The notes under the pieces: model-generated
Told to the model about the DNA's origin: nothing
Databases searched by the model: none
Seen by the model: the letters and a program-made list of their open reading frames with translations, nothing else
Part shown: piece after piece, positions 30,860-40,141 of the stretch
Layout: each line of letters starts with the position of its first letter
Position numbering within the stretch: position 1 is the first letter of the stretch
Origin: Limnohabitans planktonicus II-D5
Lineage (GTDB): Bacteria; Pseudomonadota; Gammaproteobacteria; Burkholderiales; Burkholderiaceae_C
Length of the DNA: 64,000 bases
Assembly: GCF_001270065.2 (NCBI RefSeq)
Contig: NZ_LFYT02000019.1
Coordinates: forward strand, 1-64,000
Direction of reading: 5' to 3'
Program-made: the position numbers and the translations under genes

Positions 30860-33265
30860 TCAATGGGCCAGGGCCGTTGCTTTGATCGGCTTCGTGCGTG
30901 GGAAAAGGGCATCGAGTGCGACGGCAAAAGCGGGCAGTACGGTGATGGCCATGATCATGTTGATCATGAACATGAAGGTCAGCAAGATGCCCATGTCTGC
31001 CTGGAACTTGAGGTCAGAGAACGACCATGTGGCCACGCCCACGGACAAGGTGATGGCGGTGAAAATGGTGGCAACGCCCACTTCGCGCAGCGCCCCCTGA
31101 ATCGCAGACTTCATGTGGGCACCAGCCACCAAATGGGCCAGCAAGCGGTTGTAGATGTAGAAGGCGTAGTCAACGCCAATGCCCGTTGCCAACACCATCA
31201 CGGGCAGGGTGGCCACGGTCAGGCCAATGTCAAGTGACTTCATGAACCAGTAACCCAGGAATGTGGCCAAGGTCAGCGGCAGGCAGCAGGCCAGCATGGC
31301 ACGCCAGTCCCTGTAGGTCAGGAGCACCAGCGCCACGATGGCGGCATAGACGTACATCATCATGGCGATTTCACGCTGCTCGACCTCTTCATTGATGGCC
31401 GCAATCAAGCCCACATTGCCCGAGGCCAGTCGAAGCTTGACGCCTTGAGCTTGGCCATCGAAATCCGTGCGAAAACGTTTGACCGCTTCCATCACCGGTT
31501 GGATGGTGGTGGCTTTGTGGTCGCTCAGGTAGATGTTGGCCGCCATCATGGTGCATGCCCGGTTGAACAAGCCCCCGGCTTCCGGCAAGTAACCCACTGC
31601 GATTTGCAAGGCCTGGCTGTCTCTGGGCAGGGCGGTCATTTTGGGGTGCCCCTCGTTCAGACCGGCATTGGCGAACTTCGCCAGGCTCGAGATGGATGAG
31701 ACCGTCAGTACGCCGGGCACTTGCGAGATGTGCTGCGTGAATTGGTCGATGTAGTTCACGACCTCGTATTGGTTGCAGGAATCGGCTGGTGTTTCAAAAA
31801 CCACCGTCAACACTTCCATGCCCAGGTCAAAGCGTTGAACAATCGCATCGATGTCCTGGTTGTATGGGGAGTCGCTGCGCAATTCCGGGGCACCAGCTTG
31901 TAAGGCACCGATGTGTCTGCCCTGACTCTGCCAAACGGCCACGCCAAAGAGCACAGCGGTCAAAGCCATCACATAGCGCACGTTGCGCAGTTCGGCCATC
32001 CAGCCGAGTTTTTCAATGAGACGGCTGCGCTGATTTTGCAAGGCTTCCTGTTGCTGCGCGTAGGTGCTTGGGAACTGGATGTACGAGGCCACCAAAGGCA
32101 GCATGATGAGGTTGGTCACGATCTTGTAGCCGACCCCAATCGACGCGGCAATCGACAACTCCCGGATCATCGGGATGGGGATGATGATCAAGGTGATGAA
32201 GCCCACAAAGGCGGTCACGAGCGCCAAGCTGCCGGGGATGAAAAGGCCGGTAAAACTGGCTTTGGCAGCGGCCATCGCAGGGGCACCGGACGCCAAGGAT
32301 TTGGCAATGGCATTGATTTGCTGAATGCCGTGGGACACACCGATGGCAAAGACCAGGAAGGGCACCAAAATGGCCAGGGGGTCGAGCCCGAAGCCCAGCA
32401 GACTCAGGGTGCCAAACTGCCAGACCACGGAGACCATTGAGCAGCCCAGGGCCAGCAGGGTCAGTGAAACGGATCGGCAGTACCAATAAACAGACAGGGC
32501 TGTCAGCACAATGGCCAATGCAAAAAAGACTAGGACCCCTTTGGCACCGTCGGCGATGTCCCCAATTTGTTTGGCAAAGCCAACGATGTGGATGGCATGT
32601 TCAGGCGTTTGCAGTGGCACGCGAACTTCTTGTTCGATCTGATGCGCCAGTTTCAGATAGTCGAGCTTTTGCTTCGTTTGTGGATCTTCTTCCAGCAGGT
32701 CCGCCACAATCATGGCGGCTGTTCCGTCGTTGGCGACCAGGTTGCCCACATATCCCCCACGGACAACCCTTTCTTTGATCCGGTCAATTTGTGCCGCGTC
32801 CAGTCGGTCGGGTGTCACATTGCCGTCAATGACGTCTTCGGCTTCAAAACCCTCTTCGGTCAATTCATAGACCCGGGTGTTGGGTGTCCAGAGTGATTGG
32901 ACCGAGCGTTTATCGATGCCGGGCAAATTCACCAAGGCCTGGGTGGCCTCGTGCAGTTTTTTCAGTGATGCGGCATCCCAGATGTCCTTTTGGGTTGACC
33001 GCACCACGACCATGATGCGGTTGGAACCAAACAGCTGATCGCGGTATTGAAAGAAGGTGTCGGTGTATTCGTGACCCAAGGGCAGCTGCTTGTCAAAACC
33101 GGCTGTCATGTGCAGCTGTGAAGCCAGCACGCCCATCAACACCGTGAAAACGGCCAGAGCGGCCAAGATGGCCTTTCTGAAGTGGAAGAAGAAATCTTCC
33201 AGTCTTTGCATCAAGCTTGTTTGTGTTGTCACGTTCGCATTCCACCGAGCCGAAGGCCGGTTCAC
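30860..33265 (-). CDS. RND-superfamily (MMPL/HAE3-type) transporter
   Basis: 801 residues, within the range of proteobacterial HAE3-type pumps. An N-terminal membrane helix (ILAALAVFTVLMGVLASQL) precedes a large periplasmic loop, then six helices including GVLVFFALAIVLTALSVYW and ALVTAFVGFITLIIIPIPM. A second loop follows, then another set (YVYAAIVALVLLTYRDWRAML, VATLPVMVLATGIGVDYAFYIYNRLL). The GIGVDY motif in TM10 is the expected proton-relay region. Members move lipids or hydrophobic molecules. With DUF1302, DUF1329 and YCF48 neighbours it probably forms a trans-envelope route for a hydrophobic substrate. Confidence 0.88.
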   Translation of the reverse strand: MNRPSARWNANVTTQTSLMQRLEDFFFHFRKAILAALAVFTVLMGVLASQLHMTAGFDKQLPLGHEYTDTFFQYRDQLFGSNRIMVVVRSTQKDIWDAASLKKLHEATQALVNLPGIDKRSVQSLWTPNTRVYELTEEGFEAEDVIDGNVTPDRLDAAQIDRIKERVVRGGYVGNLVANDGTAAMIVADLLEEDPQTKQKLDYLKLAHQIEQEVRVPLQTPEHAIHIVGFAKQIGDIADGAKGVLVFFALAIVLTALSVYWYCRSVSLTLLALGCSMVSVVWQFGTLSLLGFGLDPLAILVPFLVFAIGVSHGIQQINAIAKSLASGAPAMAAAKASFTGLFIPGSLALVTAFVGFITLIIIPIPMIRELSIAASIGVGYKIVTNLIMLPLVASYIQFPSTYAQQQEALQNQRSRLIEKLGWMAELRNVRYVMALTAVLFGVAVWQSQGRHIGALQAGAPELRSDSPYNQDIDAIVQRFDLGMEVLTVVFETPADSCNQYEVVNYIDQFTQHISQVPGVLTVSSISSLAKFANAGLNEGHPKMTALPRDSQALQIAVGYLPEAGGLFNRACTMMAANIYLSDHKATTIQPVMEAVKRFRTDFDGQAQGVKLRLASGNVGLIAAINEEVEQREIAMMMYVYAAIVALVLLTYRDWRAMLACCLPLTLATFLGYWFMKSLDIGLTVATLPVMVLATGIGVDYAFYIYNRLLAHLVAGAHMKSAIQGALREVGVATIFTAITLSVGVATWSFSDLKFQADMGILLTFMFMINMIMAITVLPAFAVALDALFPRTKPIKATALAH

Positions 33266-33328
33266 ATTTCAAGGAAGGGGGAATAAATTTTTCCGACCCT
33301 TAGGCCGGAAAAATCGGGTACATCCAGC

Positions 33329-35080
33329 TCAGAATGAATAGGACATCGTGAGGCTCATGACATCGCGGTCGCTCATCAGGTTTTTCGTGCCGCCGCCAAA
33401 AAACGTTGTGTAGCCAATGGCGGCTTTGACCTTGTTTTGATAATCAAAATTGAGCATCAGTGCAACGGCGCGTCGACCTTCGACGAATGGGATGGCATTG
33501 GGACTGGTGCCACGCACATCATGGAAAAAGTCTGCGACCGGGCTCATGGTCCAGCCTGTGTTCATGAAGTTGGGGTAAGTCAAGCCGATTTCAGCCACAT
33601 AGCCCCAGGAACCTTTGGTCGGCATGGAGTAATCGGTGATGTAGTAGGGTACAGCCCCAGAAAGGTCCAGGTGCGGGTATTTGGTGTAAGCCGCCTCGGC
33701 CATCACGTAACCTTCTGCGGCACCCAATGCACGGATCAGTCCAGTGGGAAGGAAGCGAAATGCGGTGGCTTGAAGCTGGTATTTTTTCTCGCTCACGTAT
33801 CCATTGGAAACGGCCGCCGTGGTGAATCCATTGGATTTTTCGTACAGGCTGTGTTTGCCACTGAAAGGCACTGTCGGGTCAATCGCCACACTGTCTTTGG
33901 GGCGGTAGGAGAACTCTGCGCCAAAGGCCCAGTCACCCATTTTGGTGTTCATGGAAACACCGAACAAATCGAGATTTTCACCGTATTGTTCAAGTCCTGA
34001 AAGTCCGATGGCATTGGGTGTCCCCAGTCCGTTTGATTTGTAACCTATGAACGGTAACTTGTCGTGATACCGCATGTAATAGCCGGCAAACTCAGTGTCA
34101 CTTGCGACGGGTTTGTAGCGCAGGTTGATGCCGTACTGTCCACCCTTTTTGGGCTTTTGCGTTTCAATCGGCACATGTCCTGCTGCAACACTGGCCATGT
34201 CGCGTCCCCGTGTGGGGTCAAAATCTCCCCCCCCTAATCCTGAGCTGGTCGGGAAGTAGCCACCACGTTTGCCGCCCGCTCCGACAAAGTCAGCGGTTGA
34301 CCAGAAGGTGCCAGCGGGGTCGAGCTTCATGCCGTTCCAAGCAAACTGGTAGTAGGCTTCTGTAGAGAAGCCTTTGCCAAGACTGGTGCTCAGAGAGGCC
34401 ATTGGGGCCGGTATGAAAATTTCTTTGAGTTGTGTGCCGGGGATATGGTATTTGCGCAAGTCCAAGGCGTTGATCGAGTTGATGCCGCCCATGATAAAAA
34501 TGTCCTCGCCCCAACTGATGACCTGATTGCCCAGTTTGAGCTTGGCGGAGTTGCCTGCCAGGTCGAGTTCTTTGGCTACCCAAAGGTCCAGCAAGGTGAT
34601 GTCCTTTTTGAGGACGTCCGCGGCTTCGTCGTCCAAAGGGGTGCGGATGGTTTTCCGGGCTGACAAGTCGCTTGACCACGTGAACCGCCCCAGCATGGAC
34701 CAGTTGCCCTCTTGACGCAAAGACAACTCATGTGTGCCTTTGACCACCGACGACACCACGGATCCTTTCTTGTAGTTCAGGTTGCCATCATCGGAGTTGG
34801 TGAAATTGATGTCGGGATTGGCCGTCGCCTCGTCGCCATTGACCAGCCCGCCCAGTGCACCGGCTGTGGGTGAGTTGCCCCCACTGTCGTTGCCGATCAT
34901 CCGGGTGTTGGGCGACTTCAGTCTTTTTTGCATGCCAAAGCTGAGGGTGGAATCAAAGCTGCCCGTGATGCCGTTGTCCATTTCAAATTTGCCAGCATGG
35001 GCCATGGGGCTCATGCTGGCTGTCATCACGGCGCACACCCATGCTAATTTTTTAGGCGTGAATTTGTTTTTGCTGTGCAT
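33329..35080 (-). CDS. DUF1302-family outer-membrane protein
   Basis: About 583 residues from ATG 35080 (MHSKNKFTPKKLAWVCAV), chosen because AGGAGA lies just upstream and a signal peptide ends at MAHA; the longer ORF from 35179 lacks both. The mature protein begins with the family's GKFEMDNGITGSFDSTLSFGMQ, continues with alternating polar/hydrophobic beta-strands and ends in SYSF, the terminal aromatic signal of outer-membrane barrels. DUF1302 proteins are predicted barrels that occur with DUF1329. It may admit or release hydrophobic compounds. Confidence 0.87.
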   Translation of the reverse strand: MHSKNKFTPKKLAWVCAVMTASMSPMAHAGKFEMDNGITGSFDSTLSFGMQKRLKSPNTRMIGNDSGGNSPTAGALGGLVNGDEATANPDINFTNSDDGNLNYKKGSVVSSVVKGTHELSLRQEGNWSMLGRFTWSSDLSARKTIRTPLDDEAADVLKKDITLLDLWVAKELDLAGNSAKLKLGNQVISWGEDIFIMGGINSINALDLRKYHIPGTQLKEIFIPAPMASLSTSLGKGFSTEAYYQFAWNGMKLDPAGTFWSTADFVGAGGKRGGYFPTSSGLGGGDFDPTRGRDMASVAAGHVPIETQKPKKGGQYGINLRYKPVASDTEFAGYYMRYHDKLPFIGYKSNGLGTPNAIGLSGLEQYGENLDLFGVSMNTKMGDWAFGAEFSYRPKDSVAIDPTVPFSGKHSLYEKSNGFTTAAVSNGYVSEKKYQLQATAFRFLPTGLIRALGAAEGYVMAEAAYTKYPHLDLSGAVPYYITDYSMPTKGSWGYVAEIGLTYPNFMNTGWTMSPVADFFHDVRGTSPNAIPFVEGRRAVALMLNFDYQNKVKAAIGYTTFFGGGTKNLMSDRDVMSLTMSYSF

Positions 35081-35111
35081 TGCTTGTCTCCTGATCTTGG
35101 TGTGGTTTTTC

Positions 35112-36485
35112 TCAGCGATCGCCAAAACGGCGCAGCTCTTCAGATTCAAATCGTTTGGCGTCAATGCGACCCTCGGCACCTGCCAACCAGTCCGTGTCTT
35201 TTGACGCTTGAGTGGCGTTTTCAGCGATGTAACGGTTGACGTTCAGATCCCAGGACACGAATTCCTGGCTGACACAGGCACCCAGTTCAACAGCGGGGTA
35301 GATCGATGCTTCCATGACGCGCCACAATTTGCCTTGTGCGTCGTACTGGTCGGCATTGAGCAGCATCCAGGTGTCTTCGTCCAAGTAAAACTCACGTTTC
35401 GCGAAGACATGCCGCTTGCCGGCTTTGACGGTGGCCTCCACCTTCCAGACCCGGTGTAGCTCATAGCGCATCAAGTCGCGCTTGGGGTATTGCCCTTCGT
35501 AGATGTCCTTGATGGGGCGCTTGGCCACAAATTTGAAGTTGTTGTAGGGCACAAACATTTCCTTTTTGCCCACCAATTTCCAGTCATATCGGTCCAGTTG
35601 ACCGGAGAACATGGGGTATTGGTCAACGGTCTCGAGGTTTTCGTAACCGGGAATCGGGTTGTCGTAAGCCAAGTTCGGCAAACGGCGCACCCGTCTTTGG
35701 CCGGGGAAATACATCCACGCATCATTGGGCTTTGACAGGAAGAAGTGACCCAAGATGACCTCGCCCGATCGGGCGGCCGGACTGGTGGCCACGTTGAGCA
35801 GTTTTTGCATGACCCCCTGAACATCATCGGGCGACTTGACCTTGCTCGATGCAAAAGGCATCGTCACCCATTGGTCCTGAGCGAGGCTGTAAAAGCTCCC
35901 ATCGGGATTGATGAAGTTGGTTTGGTAGTGTTCAATGCGGCCCTCACCTTGCCAGCGCAAACGGTGATTCCAAACCGCTTCAGCCCCGTTGTTAGGGATG
36001 GGGAAGGGGAAGCCTCCGCCAACCGCCTGGACCAGGTTGTCCTGACCATCGGCCGTGAGCTTGGCCTGCGTTGCGTTGGCTCTGGTTTGGCCATTGACCG
36101 ATTCTGGATAGCCGCAGCTGCGTCGGGTGGGATAAACATCCATGCGGTAACCCTTGCGGGTTTTGAGCAACTCGATCTGCCCCGCAGAAAGCTTGTCCTT
36201 GTATTTGTCAACGTTGCTCGCATCAATGCTGTAGAGCGGCTTGTCGGCGGCGAATGGGTCGTTGCGGGCATCGCCTGCTTTGTGTTTACCCTTGGGCAAT
36301 CCACCGTTCCATTCGGGAATGGAGCCATCTTTATTGCCCGCCTTTTCTGCACCTACGGGGGTGAGCTCTTTGCCCAACTTGGCGGCCTCTTGTTCGCCCA
36401 CGGCGGCCACTAAGGCCCCCGTGGTGATGCTCAGTCCGATGGTTAGGGCGATCGTGCTCCATTTTTTGAAGTTCTGGGGTGTCAT
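35112..36485 (-). CDS. DUF1329-family periplasmic/outer-membrane lipid-binding-like protein
   Basis: 457 residues. An N-terminal signal (TIALTIGLSITTGALVAAV) is followed by the family motif EAAKLGKELTPVGAEKAGNKDGSIPEW. Later motifs include PGQRRVRRLPNLAYDNPIPGYENLETVDQ and YDWKLVGKKEMFVPYNN. A strong ribosome site (AGGAGA) precedes ATG 36485. DUF1329 has a LolA/LolB-like fold, which suggests binding or carriage of a hydrophobic ligand. It is the first gene of the eight-gene minus-strand operon and diverges from the TetR gene. Confidence 0.87.
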   Translation of the reverse strand: MTPQNFKKWSTIALTIGLSITTGALVAAVGEQEAAKLGKELTPVGAEKAGNKDGSIPEWNGGLPKGKHKAGDARNDPFAADKPLYSIDASNVDKYKDKLSAGQIELLKTRKGYRMDVYPTRRSCGYPESVNGQTRANATQAKLTADGQDNLVQAVGGGFPFPIPNNGAEAVWNHRLRWQGEGRIEHYQTNFINPDGSFYSLAQDQWVTMPFASSKVKSPDDVQGVMQKLLNVATSPAARSGEVILGHFFLSKPNDAWMYFPGQRRVRRLPNLAYDNPIPGYENLETVDQYPMFSGQLDRYDWKLVGKKEMFVPYNNFKFVAKRPIKDIYEGQYPKRDLMRYELHRVWKVEATVKAGKRHVFAKREFYLDEDTWMLLNADQYDAQGKLWRVMEASIYPAVELGACVSQEFVSWDLNVNRYIAENATQASKDTDWLAGAEGRIDAKRFESEELRRFGDR

Positions 36486-36640
36486 CTTTGATCTCCTTTT
36501 GTTGTTGATATCCGGCTTTTGGGCCCTCAGTGGCAGGCTTTTCCTCTAGTTCGTCCTCCATCGCAGACCCTTCGCTGCAGACGCCTGCGGTGGGGCACTA
36601 TTGGGTTTTCTGCATGCAGTGTGCGTGTTAAACCACAAAA

Positions 36641-36657
36641 TGCGACAAACTGTCATG
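36641..36657. promoter_or_regulatory. Second, imperfect operator copy
   Basis: Core GACAA-A-CTGTC shares the half-site of the perfect palindrome, centred at 36649, close to the expected transcription start of the minus-strand operon. The 41-bp centre spacing is about four helical turns, suitable for co-operative binding or looping. Confidence 0.45.
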
Positions 36658-36660
36658 TTT

Positions 36661-36689
36661 ATCTTAGTTGTTTGGCTTGAACGTGACAA
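36661..36689 (-). promoter_or_regulatory. Predicted sigma70 promoter of the DUF1329-to-acyl-CoA-synthetase operon
   Basis: On the minus strand, -35 TTGTCA (36689-36684) and -10 TAAGAT (36666-36661) are separated by 17 bp. The start would be near 36654, leaving a leader of about 170 nt. The -35 lies inside the perfect palindrome. Confidence 0.5.
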
Positions 36690-36699
36690 GTTGTCACGT
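36681..36699. promoter_or_regulatory. Perfect 19-bp palindrome, probable TetR-family operator
   Basis: Arms ACGTGACAA and TTGTCACGT around a central G. A second, imperfect copy with core GACAA-A-CTGTC is centred 41 bp away at 36649. The palindrome supplies the -35 hexamer of the predicted operon promoter, so binding there would block transcription. The neighbouring TetR-family protein is the obvious candidate ligand-responsive repressor. Confidence 0.7.
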
Positions 36700-36941
36700 C
36701 TAATCGTTTTCCCTTATTTTGTTTGGGGATATAGAAGCCTAGGAAGTTAGACTTTGGGTTTGAATCAGACTTTTTTTTCATGCCCGCACGACACCTGCTG
36801 AACGCCACCAGAACGCGAATAAGTGCTTGGATTTCATGAAAAAAATGAGGATTTCAGCGTCAGTTGAATACCCGCTACACCAGGTCCCCGTACGATCCAC
36901 GGCGCACAAAGACACGTTCGATTCAAAAGGGTGAGTGGTTT

Positions 36942-37637
36942 ATGGTGAACAGCAAAAGAGTTGCCGAGAAGGTGGTTTCGGATTTGCCCTCCAAGGAGGT
37001 CGGCTCTTCGCTGCCAAAAGGTGACAGTTCGTCAAGGCGCAAGCCGTCACAGGACCGTTCCAAGGAGCGGATGGAGAAAATCCTGGCCGCTACTGAGGCC
37101 TGCATTTTGGAAGTAGGCGCGGCAAACCTGAAAATTTCCGACATCGCGGCGGCCTCTGGCATGGCCAACGCCAGCGTCTATCAATATTTCAGCAACCGCG
37201 AAGAAATCATCCAGGCCCTTTTGGAAAGGTATCTGGATTATTTCCATGAACAAAACACACAACTACTTACCCCTGTAGACAGTGTGGAGGCATTTCTTGT
37301 GTACCTGGAGGACGTTGTGTATGGCTACCACGACTACGTCAAATCCAATGCAACATACAGAGCCATTTGGATGGATTCGCAAGGCTGGGCCGAGCTCAGG
37401 GCCATCGACCGAAAAGACAACATGCGCCTTGCCCATGTCTGGGTGGAAAAAGTCAGAGAGTTGGTGCCGGATGTCAAAGCGGATAAGGCGCTGAATGTGT
37501 TTTTGACCTGCATTGAAACAGGCGCACACATGACACGGGTGTCTGTTGAGATTGGCGGACGGGTCGAGCGAATCATGATGGAAGAAATGATCGCCATGGT
37601 CCAAGGGCATCTCAGGACATTCTTTAGCCATCATTGA
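36942..37637 (+). CDS. TetR/AcrR-family transcriptional regulator
   Basis: 231 residues from ATG 36942, preceded by AAAGGGTGAG; a TTG start at 36864 is unlikely. The DNA-binding domain covers about residues 35-85: ERMEKILAATEACILEVGAANLKISDIAAASGMANASVYQYFSNREEII, a canonical TetR helix-turn-helix. The C-terminal half is a helical ligand-binding/dimer domain. It diverges from the eight-gene operon and palindromic sites lie between them, so it probably represses that operon and is relieved by a pathway metabolite such as an acyl-CoA (inference). Confidence 0.9.
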   Translation: MVNSKRVAEKVVSDLPSKEVGSSLPKGDSSSRRKPSQDRSKERMEKILAATEACILEVGAANLKISDIAAASGMANASVYQYFSNREEIIQALLERYLDYFHEQNTQLLTPVDSVEAFLVYLEDVVYGYHDYVKSNATYRAIWMDSQGWAELRAIDRKDNMRLAHVWVEKVRELVPDVKADKALNVFLTCIETGAHMTRVSVEIGGRVERIMMEEMIAMVQGHLRTFFSHH

Positions 37638-37647
37638 TTTTCAGAAA

Positions 37648-37693
37648 CATGGGTGATGCCCATGAAGCCTCAACACACGAAATACGCTGAGGC
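37648..37693. terminator. Hairpins between convergent TetR and HDAC-like genes
   Basis: Two perfect inverted repeats: CATGGG/CCCATG around TGATG (37648-37664), and GCCTCA/TGAGGC (37667-37672 with 37688-37693). They lie between converging stop codons, so a bidirectional terminator is plausible, though no long T-tract follows. Confidence 0.4.
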
Positions 37694-37746
37694 GCCAAAG
37701 GCACGGCTCATTTATGCGGGCCTAGTGGACGGCAGCAGGACTGCCA

Positions 37747-38862
37747 TCAATAACCCATGCTGAGAGCCAATTCGTCGAGCAAGCTGCGCTGGAACGCAAC
37801 CTGACGGGCATTCACCTGCATGGCCAGACCCAGCTCCAGATAAGGGTCCTCTACCGCCGTGCGCACGCCGCACAGGGTCTCGACCGTTGCGTGAGCGCAA
37901 AAGGGCACCGCTGACTCGGCATAACCGCCCTCATGCACCACCACCACTCGTCCGTCACACAATTCATCGGCCAAAGCCATAGTGCGATGCGTCAATTCGC
38001 GGAAAGACTCGCTGTGCAGCAACATGCGGGCCAAGGGGTCGACCATATTGGCATCAAATCCACTGGCCACCACGATCAACTCCGGGGCAAAGCGTCGCAG
38101 CGCTGGCTCCACGATGCGCTCCATGGCGTACATGTACGCGTCATGACCGCCGCCGGGCACCAGGGGCACATTGATGTTGAAGCCCAAGCCTTTGCCTGCA
38201 CCCCGGTCCTCGCTGCCGCTGTAACCGGGTGGGAAACAAGCTTCTTGGTGCAAAGAAATGGTCAGCACATCGTCGCGTTCATAAAAAATGGATTGGGTGC
38301 CATTGCCATGGTGTACATCCCAATCGAGCACAGCCACCCGCTTCAAACCATATTTGGCCCGGGCAGCCTCGATCGCAATCGGGATGTTGGCCAGCAGGCA
38401 AAACCCCATCGGCTGATCAGCCAGGCAGTGGTGGCCCGGCGGGCGCGACAAGGCGTAGGCATTGCGATAACGCCCCGCCATCACGGTGTCGACGGCGGCC
38501 ATGGCCAAACCGGCCGATTGCTTGGCGATTTCATAGCTGCCTTGGCCAAAAGGCGCGTAGGGCCCCAGCTCGCCACCGCCTGCGTCAGACATGGCTTTGA
38601 ATTTCTCCAGATACGATGAGGGGTGAACCCGCAAGAGGTCCGCCTCTGTCGCCATGGGGGCCGAGCGGATGTCCAGGTGCTCGGCCAAGCCAGAGACCTG
38701 AATGAGTGAGACCACGCGCCGTTTGGATTCGGGCGATTCGGCCAGGCCCATGCTGGCTGGCGGCTGCACCCAGCCACCCACATGGGCAATCAGGGCAAAG
38801 CCACCAGGGGTGCAGTGCCAAAGACATTTTTCATCATGAAAGAAAGCGCTTGTTGCGGACAT
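37747..38862 (-). CDS. Histone-deacetylase-superfamily amidohydrolase
   Basis: 371 residues from ATG 38862, chosen for the AGGAG just upstream and because the family N-terminus (TSAFFHDEKCLWH) starts there. Zn-hydrolase motifs are present: the catalytic His pair in SRPPGHHC, metal ligands in VLDWDVHHGNG and VASGFDAN, and HEGGY near the end. Bacterial members include acetylpolyamine amidohydrolases and class-II-like deacetylases; the substrate is not predictable. It stands alone, between the TetR gene (convergent) and a LuxR-type gene (divergent). Confidence 0.9.
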   Translation of the reverse strand: MSATSAFFHDEKCLWHCTPGGFALIAHVGGWVQPPASMGLAESPESKRRVVSLIQVSGLAEHLDIRSAPMATEADLLRVHPSSYLEKFKAMSDAGGGELGPYAPFGQGSYEIAKQSAGLAMAAVDTVMAGRYRNAYALSRPPGHHCLADQPMGFCLLANIPIAIEAARAKYGLKRVAVLDWDVHHGNGTQSIFYERDDVLTISLHQEACFPPGYSGSEDRGAGKGLGFNINVPLVPGGGHDAYMYAMERIVEPALRRFAPELIVVASGFDANMVDPLARMLLHSESFRELTHRTMALADELCDGRVVVVHEGGYAESAVPFCAHATVETLCGVRTAVEDPYLELGLAMQVNARQVAFQRSLLDELALSMGY

Positions 38863-39048
38863 TGAGGGTCTCCTGTTGTGTGAAATTGAACACAGACGCA
38901 CTTTAGGAAGAGCCGCTTGCCACGCCCATCGTTCAGTTGAACGGGGTGCTATGGCATCCACGAGGCGTGTGCAAGTGCTACGCCGGGAAAGTCCTGTCTT
39001 GCCGAACTGAAAGCGTCGTGGCATCGTCCATTTGAACCAAGTCACACC

Positions 39049-40113
39049 ATGTCCCGCATGCTTCCAACATACGCCAGCCCGAACGATCAAGCGCAGGACC
39101 ACCCACAAGGCAGCGGCCCACTCCAGGAGTTGGGTCAACTGCTGCATGGGCTGTACCGAAGCGCGCAGCATTCTCGGGTAGAGGCGTTCGAGCAGACCGT
39201 TTTGAATCAACTGAGCAGTTGCATTCCCTTTGACGCGGCCTGGATAGGGCGTTCTACCCTGACACCCGCGGGACCAGTGATGCACCACAGCACGTTGCAC
39301 GCACTCGACAACACCTATCTGAATGCATGGGATCGCATTCGCGACCATGATCCCTTGGTGTCTTCGGTCACAGCAGTGTTGGGCTCGGTGGCGGCGCTGT
39401 CCATTGCCGACCCGGGTCTGTCCGATCAATTTCGTGCTTTTCTGGCCTGTTATGGCATTGCCCAAGTGCTGTGCTGCGCCACCTGTGACCCGGTTTTGCA
39501 GACCTATTTGCATGTCTCGCTTTATCGCCATGCGCTTAAACCCGCTTTCAGCGAAACACAGCGCACGCTGCTGCAAGCGGCCTTACCGAACCTGGCTGCG
39601 GCACTGAGCCTGAACCACATGGCCGAAATCGAGCGTGTCGGCGCGGGCGATAACCAGCGTCAAGTGGGTGTAGCGCTGGTGGGGTCTGATGGGGTGATCG
39701 TTTCAGCCGATCCGTTTTTTGCTGAGTTGATGCTGCTGGAATGGCCCGAGTGGCCGGGCGGGGTCGTCCCTGTCAAGTTGGGTCGGGCGAATGGTCAGTC
39801 GCCAAAACCACGTCACCAAGGACAAAGGGTCAGCATCACCAGTGAATCGCATGGCTCGTTTTGGGTGCTGCGGGTACGACCTGCCACTGCCAGCAGCACA
39901 CTGACGCCCCGCGAACGCACGGTGGCAATGGCCTTTGCGCGTGGGAGCAGCTACAAAGAAGTGGCGCGGGATTTGGGCCTGGCTCCCGCGACGGTCCGGC
40001 ACCATCTTCGCCAGGTCTATGCCAAGCTGCACATCCAGGACAAAGGCGCCATCGCATGGATGCTCAGCCAAGACCACAACGGCCTGTCCAGTCTGGGCAG
40101 CGCAGAACACTGA
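39049..40113 (+). CDS. LuxR-type helix-turn-helix regulator
   Basis: 354 residues. The C-terminal 60 or so residues form a LuxR/FixJ HTH (LTPRERTVAMAFARGSSYKEVARDLGLAPATVRHHLRQVYAKLHI). The N-terminal 270 residues show no receiver aspartate or autoinducer-domain signature that I recognise, so the sensing mode is unknown. It diverges from the HDAC-like gene with a 186-bp gap, so it may control that gene. It converges with the esterase gene. Confidence 0.85.
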   Translation: MSRMLPTYASPNDQAQDHPQGSGPLQELGQLLHGLYRSAQHSRVEAFEQTVLNQLSSCIPFDAAWIGRSTLTPAGPVMHHSTLHALDNTYLNAWDRIRDHDPLVSSVTAVLGSVAALSIADPGLSDQFRAFLACYGIAQVLCCATCDPVLQTYLHVSLYRHALKPAFSETQRTLLQAALPNLAAALSLNHMAEIERVGAGDNQRQVGVALVGSDGVIVSADPFFAELMLLEWPEWPGGVVPVKLGRANGQSPKPRHQGQRVSITSESHGSFWVLRVRPATASSTLTPRERTVAMAFARGSSYKEVARDLGLAPATVRHHLRQVYAKLHIQDKGAIAWMLSQDHNGLSSLGSAEH

Positions 40114-40141
40114 GCGAAAGGCGGGTTGATACCGGTCATGT

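Larger units (their letters stand above)
36486..36941. other. Divergent control region between the DUF1329 operon and the tetR-type gene
   Basis: 456 bp without a credible ORF. It carries two related palindromes (36681-36699 and 36641-36657), a likely minus-strand promoter between them, and a GC-rich 5' leader for the operon (about 36490-36650). From about 36720 to 36940 only A/T runs and no further clear motif are visible. Confidence 0.6.
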
